Shown here in pieces: positions 58,966-64,000 of a stretch of 64,000 nt of DNA. The translations under genes and the position numbers were made by a program. The stretch lies in contig QXEO01000155.1 of the NCBI GenBank assembly GCA_007115705.1, forward strand, positions 524,040-588,039. Reading direction: 5' to 3'. The stretch comes from Dactylis glomerata (taxonomy: Eukaryota > Streptophyta > Magnoliopsida > Poales > Poaceae). Each line of letters opens with the position of its first letter. Positions within the stretch are counted from its first letter, which is position 1. Below the pieces are notes generated by a model, which did no database searches, was not told the origin of the DNA, and saw only the letters and a program-made list of their open reading frames with translations.

Positions 58966-59616
58966 GTTATACCCTGCAATATGGCAGGAAGAAAACAATG
59001 CATCAATTTGGCCCCTGAGTGGGTCTATAAGTTTAAACTTTAAACTGCGTGTATGCTTGCACTGTGCCTGATCTGCCTGTGGCGGATCAGAGAATGCTTT
59101 GGAACTTATGGCACAATTTTTATCAAGTCTTTAAGTGGTTTTATGCGCAAAAAAACTGCCAGGCCTATTTTTATGCAACTTACAGTAGTTTGACATGCTC
59201 AAAAAACAACACTTTGAAAAAAAAATTATGCGTAGGATTATGCAATCCGCCATCTGGCTCTTTGTGCTTGACTTTTTGTGAGATGGCGGAATCTTCGCAC
59301 GAACAATCCGCTAGGGTGACGATACTTAATAGCAACCGTCCAGAACCTTTAGCAGATAGCGGCTTAGACCGTCAAAAAGTCACTACTCGGGAATCCACAC
59401 AAAGAACTTCAGATGGAGATCAAAACATAAATATGCTACACGGACCGCTTATGGCGGTTTTAAAAAGACGCAAGTGCAAAGCACAATTGCGCAAAGGTTC
59501 CACACGATCTAAATGAACAATAAAGGAGGTAAAAGACTCAGAAAAAAGCAAGAGTGAACCAGATGCTTTATTTCATTGATCATATAGAGGTGCCTATTAC
59601 ATAGCCTAGGTAAGTG
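58966..59616. other. Convergent intergenic region of element E
   Basis: It separates the end of the antisense gene from the end of the pol frame. 59258-59580 is conserved in element F at 62515-62880 (TTTTTGTGAGATGGC, CACTACTCGGGAATCCACA, GTAAAAGACTCAGAA). It may contain transcript ends for both directions. Confidence 0.6.
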
Positions 59617-60540
59617 CTAAGTGTAGAAAGGACGTAGCTGTGCGATGTTCCATGGATGATCTGTTTCATCGTAGATATCATCAGGGTCTCTTCGTTTGCG
59701 CTTCTTACTGGGTCGCTTATCTAGCTCGCGAATATCAACGAGGTAGTAGGAACCGTTCAGTAGAGCTTTGCTGATGACGAAGGGTCCTTCCCAAGGCGGG
59801 GATAGCTTGTGCGACTTCTGCTGTTTGAGGCGTAGCACCAGGTCCCCCTCTTTGAACGAGCGTTTGCGAACTCGGCGGCTGTGATAGCGGCGGAGATTCT
59901 GCTGGTAGATGGTGGATCTCTGGGCTGCTAGGTCTTGTTCTTCCTCCAGCGGGTCCACGGATAGTTGTCTGGACGCTTCTGCATCTTCCTCCTCATAGGC
60001 TTCGACTCTTGGAGAATCGTACTGGACATCACTTAGCAAGATTGCCTCTGCTCCGTAGACTAAGAAGAAAGGGGTGAGGCCAGTTGATCTGTTTGGCGTG
60101 GTCCGTAGACTCCATAGCACAGATGGCAACTCTTCTGCCCAGGCTCCAGCTGCTCTATGTAGGGGTGCTTCTAGGCGTGGCTTGATCCCTGATATGATTA
60201 GTCCGTTGGTCCGTTCAACTTGGCCATTGGACTGTGGATGTGCCACAGATGCCAGGTCAAGGCAGATTTCATTGTGATGGCAGTATTCTTCAACTTCTCC
60301 CTGAGACAAGTTAGTGCCGTTGTCGGTGATGATGCTATGTGGGATGCCGAATCTGACCACAACGTCCTTGACGAATTTTAGGGCGGTTTTGCCATCAAGT
60401 TTTCTGATTGGCTTAGCTTCCACCCACTTCGTGAATTTGTCTACCGCTACCAGGAGGTGCGTAAATCCCGAAGGTGCTGTTTTTAGCGGACCCACCATGT
60501 CCAACCCCCAGACCACAAAAGGCGATAGAAAGAGGGGATA
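59617..60540 (-). pseudogene. Gypsy integrase, N-terminally truncated
   Basis: DDE integrase core and C-terminal domain of a Ty3/Gypsy polyprotein, which would insert the element's cDNA. Visible residues: first Asp in VWGLDMVGP, second Asp in SIITDNGTNLS, Glu in SNGQVERTNG, with 35 residues between the last two (D35E). LRTTPNRSTGLTPFFLVYGAEA follows, then a C-terminal LSPPWEGPFVI and SYYLVDI segment. The frame is open to about 60540 (PLFLSPFVVWG), so the ATG at 60516 is only internal. The zinc-binding HHCC part and all upstream pol domains are missing. Confidence 0.85.
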
Positions 60541-61464
60541 GACAATCTGCTGCCCGGGACGGTGATAGACAGGGATTACCCAGGTTCACGTCCCCGCGGT
60601 GGAGGATCGCTACATCCTGCTACAACTCACTATAATGGCACAATGTGTACAGATTACAATGGTTGTGTTGGTCGCTATGCGATCTGCTATGTCTTTCGCT
60701 ATGCGATTGACCTTATGGCTAAGTCGTGCCTCGAGGGCTCCTCCACGCCGGCTTATAAAGGCGCCTGGCATGGGCATCACGGTGATTCCGGGGCGGATAC
60801 AATATGGAGTCCTAGACTAAGTCCTATACAATATCTTGTACTACATGGCAAATCTGCCATAAGCATGTCTTGAGGAATCTGCCATAAGCTCCTGCTGTCC
60901 GGGAATCCACCATGGCACGGGTGCGTCTGGGAATCTGCCATGGCATGGCAGCGTGGAATCCGCCATGGCATGGCAGCTTCAATCTGCCATACCACCAGCA
61001 ACTAGGCCGCCCGGTTGGCTATCCGCCATACCACCTCCATGGGCCACCCTGGTTTGCCGGTATGAGACTACGTCACTGGTATACCCGTATGGTATATCCA
61101 CAACAGTAGCCCCCAGAGTTCTTTGAGAACTTCTCTTCTGTCTTCATTGTTTGATTGGCTTTTTATCTTTGTCTTCATCTTCATCTTCAAGATAGTCGCG
61201 TGAAAAGATCTCGTAGAGCTCCCAAAGAATAAATTTTATCCGCCTAGAACCTAGGTGGACCAGTGACGTCTCATACTTGCAGTGCCATTCTCCAGATACA
61301 TGCTGGTATGCTACTGCGAATGAATCCAAGGTGGATAACTAGTGTTTCTTCCAAGCTCAAGGAACGTTCCTTCCAGTATAAGATGTTGCCTCGAAGCTTA
61401 CCAAACAGTGAGCGCAAAACTATCGCACTGCTCATGTTTTTGAACTTCGATGCTTTTACACCAT

Positions 61465-61860
61465 GTGTAGCCCCCGAGCGCCATGGCGGATCTCAGAAAG
61501 AAATACGTCTTGGAGCTCTCAGAGTAGCTAACGGGAAACATATGAATAGTGTAGCCCCGAGCACCATAGCGGGTTCTCATAGAGAATCCATCAGGGTGCT
61601 CTTAGAGAAACTACTTAGAATTTTTAGCCTATAGCCCCCGAGCACCACTACACAATTTTTCCTAGCGGTGCTCTCAGAAGACTTAGGATTTTTTTGCTAG
61701 CTGTAGACCCTGAGCATTATGGCGGATTTCTATCCGGCGCAATGCTCTAAGAGAACTTCACAAAACTTAGCATCGGTGTAGCCCCCGAGTGTCAAGGTGG
61801 AATTTACTTAAAAATCCGGCTTGATGCTCTTTAGAGAACTTCACCAGTTATTAGATCAAC
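61465..61860 (+). repeat. Minisatellite of the GTAGCCCCCGAG type in element F
   Basis: Five units of about 70-95 bp open TGTAGCCCCCGAG or close variants and contain GGCGGA and GCTCTAAGAGAACTTC. It is the same unit type as in intron 3 of element E. Confidence 0.8.
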
Positions 61861-61894
61861 ATATTATGGTTGCAGCCCCGGGCGGCCAGCTACA

Positions 61895-62215
61895 TGGCGG
61901 CCGACACCAAGGTGACCTCAGGGCATCCTGCTCCATGGCGGTCTGCTCCAAGTTGGCATGCTCCATGGCGGTCTCAAGGCATCCTGCTCCATGGCGGACT
62001 GCTCCAAGGTGGCCGCTCTATAGCAGACTCAAGGCAGTCTACTCCATGGCAGACTGCTCCAAGGCGTCCGCTCCATGGCAGATTTCTGCTGCCATCAAAG
62101 TTGGCCGCTCCATGGCAGATTTCGGATGCCATCGACGGTGGCCGCTCCATGGCAGATTTGGGTTGCCATTGACGGTGGCCGCGCCATGGCAAATTTGGGT
62201 TGCCATCGACGGTAG
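61895..62215 (+). repeat. CTCCATGGCGG minisatellite
   Basis: Repeats of about 26-40 bp centre on GCTCCATGGCGG or GCTCCATGGCAGATTT. The last four units are nearly regular (TGGCCGCTCCATGGCAGATT with GCCATCGACGG). It is distinct from the preceding minisatellite. Confidence 0.85.
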
Positions 62216-63123
62216 CCCCCGAGTATTTGAGCTGAGTGGCTCAATTAAAACTCCTGAGATTGGTCACCAACAAAGCGTCCAAGTGTCATATGTACCTGTG
62301 ACATGAAAATAAAACACAATTGTATTAAATTGTTCTTGTGTCCAACGAACAAATGCAAGGCGGATAAAATGCGGCCATTGAACAGATATTTTAAAGCTGA
62401 AACTATGCAGCAGTTGAACAACATAAAACTGTCAAGACGAAAAAAACTCGACTATCTTGAACAGTTCATGTGCATTTAATATATTTTAAGCAAGTACTGG
62501 TTTATCCGTTCTTCCGGTTTATATGCTTTACTTTTTGTGAGATGGCAAACTTTTGCACGAACAATCCGTCAAGACGATAGCGCTTAATAGCAACCGTCCA
62601 AAACCTTGGAAATGGATGGCGGCTTTAAAGTGTCAAAATATCACTACTCGGGAATCCACATATAAAACATAAGAAAACGTGTAGGCCAGAAAACTTAAGC
62701 TAACGCCGGATGGCGGATTTTTGCATGATACCGGCGCCTTTAGAGGCAAGCCAGTCAAAATTTTACTCACGAGCGCAAGGCAAATCGTGGAAAAGTTATG
62801 ATCAAAACGAAAGCGGTAAAAGACTCAGAATATAAGCGAACCAATCTTTATCTTATGATCATAAACAAATATTAAATATTAAATATAAATAAGGACTTAG
62901 CTGTTTGAGCGGAGTCGAAATAGACTGATAAAGCCGCTACACGACGTAGTCAGTTGCAGTAATCCGTTGCGTTGGCAAAGCCATCCATGGCGGGATCGAA
63001 GTGGATGCATCCGCCATGGCAGCACATGCACAAGCTAGCGGAAAAATGCTTACGTCCAAGCCATTAGCTAGTAGCTTTGCCAAATTGGTCTTTACGTGAT
63101 GGAGTAGCATGGTGTGGCACGTC

Positions 63124-64000
63124 CAGGGCCGGTCCAGAGATTTTAGGGGCCCGGGGCGAATTTTGAATATGGGCCCCTAAAATCTAAAATATAAATATTA
63201 TTATTACTAATTTATATATAATAAAATGGCATTTAAAGTACATCTAAAATACAATTGGTATAAAATACTTATCGTGTTTAAACTTTCTAACATAATTAAA
63301 TGAAAAAGCACCGATAAACGCACATCAATATCATTCTTACTTATTATACTATTGACTCTGCTAGAATTCTTATTAAACAAAAACTCCACGAATAAGTCTA
63401 ATATTTAAAATTCAAGTTCACTTTTTTGACTTAAAAAAATTCTGAAAGAAAATAGACAAGTACATTGATATATAGTTAAGACTAAAATTGATTTTTTTTT
63501 CAAAGTACAACATACTTTAAAATTTTCACACGTTTGTAGAAATTAAGTCTATTTTTCGTGTAAATAATTAGTTGACGGTGTTCCTGGAAATTAAGTTTAT
63601 GCATCTGCCTAAGATCACCTAGCAATAATCAGACCAATCAACCAAGGATGAAACAGGAAATGCTTTGATGGTTGGTATGTCTTCTAGTCAATGCACCGGC
63701 CCGATCATGATAAATACGAGTACCTTTTTTTTAATCTACCTACTAAATACTCGTACCTGTTATCTGTTCTCCAAAGGAGATGAAACCGAAAGGTGAAGAA
63801 AGAAAAAAGCCCAACTTCCAGCACACTTACCTGAACGCAGCCCACTTACCTGAACGTGTGACCCTTCGTCCTTCCCCCTTCGTCTTCCTAAACTGAACGA
63901 GGAGACACTCCCACCGGCTCTAATGGCGACCACAAAAGCTGCTCCATACCTGCATGAACTAGCACCTAGATGGGCCCCCCTTGACCTCGGGGGCCCGGGG
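63124..64000. mobile_element. hAT-type non-autonomous transposon, copy 2, cut by the window end
   Basis: Aligns base for base with 46169-47045 over 877 bp, with no differences seen by eye and equal homopolymer lengths. The 8 bases before it (GGCACGTC) should be repeated about 40 bp beyond the window if it is intact. Confidence 0.92.

Larger units (their letters stand above)
54689..60545 (-). mobile_element. Gypsy element E with an antisense gene, 5' part lost
   Basis: On the minus strand the 3' LTR lies at 54689-55215 (TGTTGGGGATATACC start at 55215; the other edge is a best guess). Integrase lies at the far right. Everything upstream of the integrase core (gag, protease, RT, RNase H and 5' LTR) is missing, cut at about 60545 where another LTR begins. 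Between LTR and integrase a spliced gene runs on the opposite strand, as in the Grande-type Gypsy elements of grasses. The purine tract is CCTAGGGGCTAC next to 55215. Confidence 0.8.
60546..63123 (-). mobile_element. Gypsy element F, same family as E, without the antisense gene
   Basis: The LTR at 60546-61105 (starting TGTTGTGGATATACC at 61105) matches the LTR of E with moderate divergence. The purine tract (CTGGGGGCTAC) lies to its right, so it is a 3' LTR. The inside lacks the PF04195 exons: minisatellites fill 61465-62215, and the E-like intergenic part returns at 62515-62880. It is cut at 63123 by the hAT element. No ORF is credible. Confidence 0.75.

Noticed and set aside
60516..60516. 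Treating the ATG at 60516 as the start of an integrase gene
   Set aside because: The frame is open upstream and the missing part is the N-terminal half of pol, so it is a truncated polyprotein.
57553..62215. CRISPR-like spaced repeats
   Set aside because: Units are imperfect, contiguous and intronic or within a retroelement of a plant genome; they are minisatellites.

Overview
This window looks like intergenic DNA from a large cereal genome, most likely Triticeae (wheat, barley, rye or a relative). It is almost wall-to-wall transposable elements, with a few gene-like islands. The inference rests on the element types seen: Gypsy LTRs opening TGATACGTC with a tRNA-Asp primer site, a Stowaway MITE with CTCCCTCC ends, Helitrons ending CTAG, MULEs, hAT and CACTA elements, plus a grass-type DUF6598 gene. 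No bacterial features, tRNA genes, rRNA genes or CRISPR arrays were seen. Family names are from memory and were not checked by search.

Region 1 (1-22393) is dominated by minus-strand, apparently non-autonomous Gypsy elements of one LTR group. Element A (1-5861) is cut by the window start. Internal remnant B (9560-10583), LTR, internal C, LTR, internal D and LTR form one recombined array up to 22393. A, C and D share leader and 3' region but carry different coding cassettes: an unknown ORF, a gag-protease region, and an N-terminally truncated gag. Between A and the array lie a DUF4283-like remnant and a long TGTAACATCCC-type, LTR-like block.

Region 2 (22394-28195) is a decayed Copia gag split by a PIF/Harbinger-type element (22980-25710, TTA target duplication). 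That element holds a 227-bp-armed foldback. A retroposon 3' end and the first copy of an 0.8-kb duplicated segment follow.

Region 3 (about 28200-35990) is a gene-fragment-rich block. It may be a single large Helitron: a hairpin-CTAG end lies at 35990, and a related sequence at 45365 lacks the block. It contains a Stowaway MITE and several internal duplications.

Region 4 (36000-47100) holds a Gypsy gag fossil, two nearly identical 1.55-kb Helitrons, an acidic ORF with CACTA-like DNA, a 1.07-kb Pack-MULE-like element, the second copy of the duplicated segment, a small retroposed insertion with a 15-bp target duplication, and a perfectly bounded 917-bp hAT element. A second copy of the hAT, identical by eye, lies at the window end.

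Region 5 (47100-54600) has a young 1.5-kb Copia-like miniature LTR element with identical 171-bp LTRs, a MULE with a perfect 9-bp target duplication, and the best host-gene candidate: a two-coding-exon DUF6598-domain gene with one frameshift.

Region 6 (54689-63123) contains two truncated copies of another Gypsy family on the minus strand. Copy E keeps the integrase and, on the opposite strand, a six-exon gene of the PF04195 'putative gypsy type transposon' family with its own G-box/TATA promoter. Copy F lacks that gene and carries minisatellites. Both are saturated with the motif CCGCCAT on both strands.
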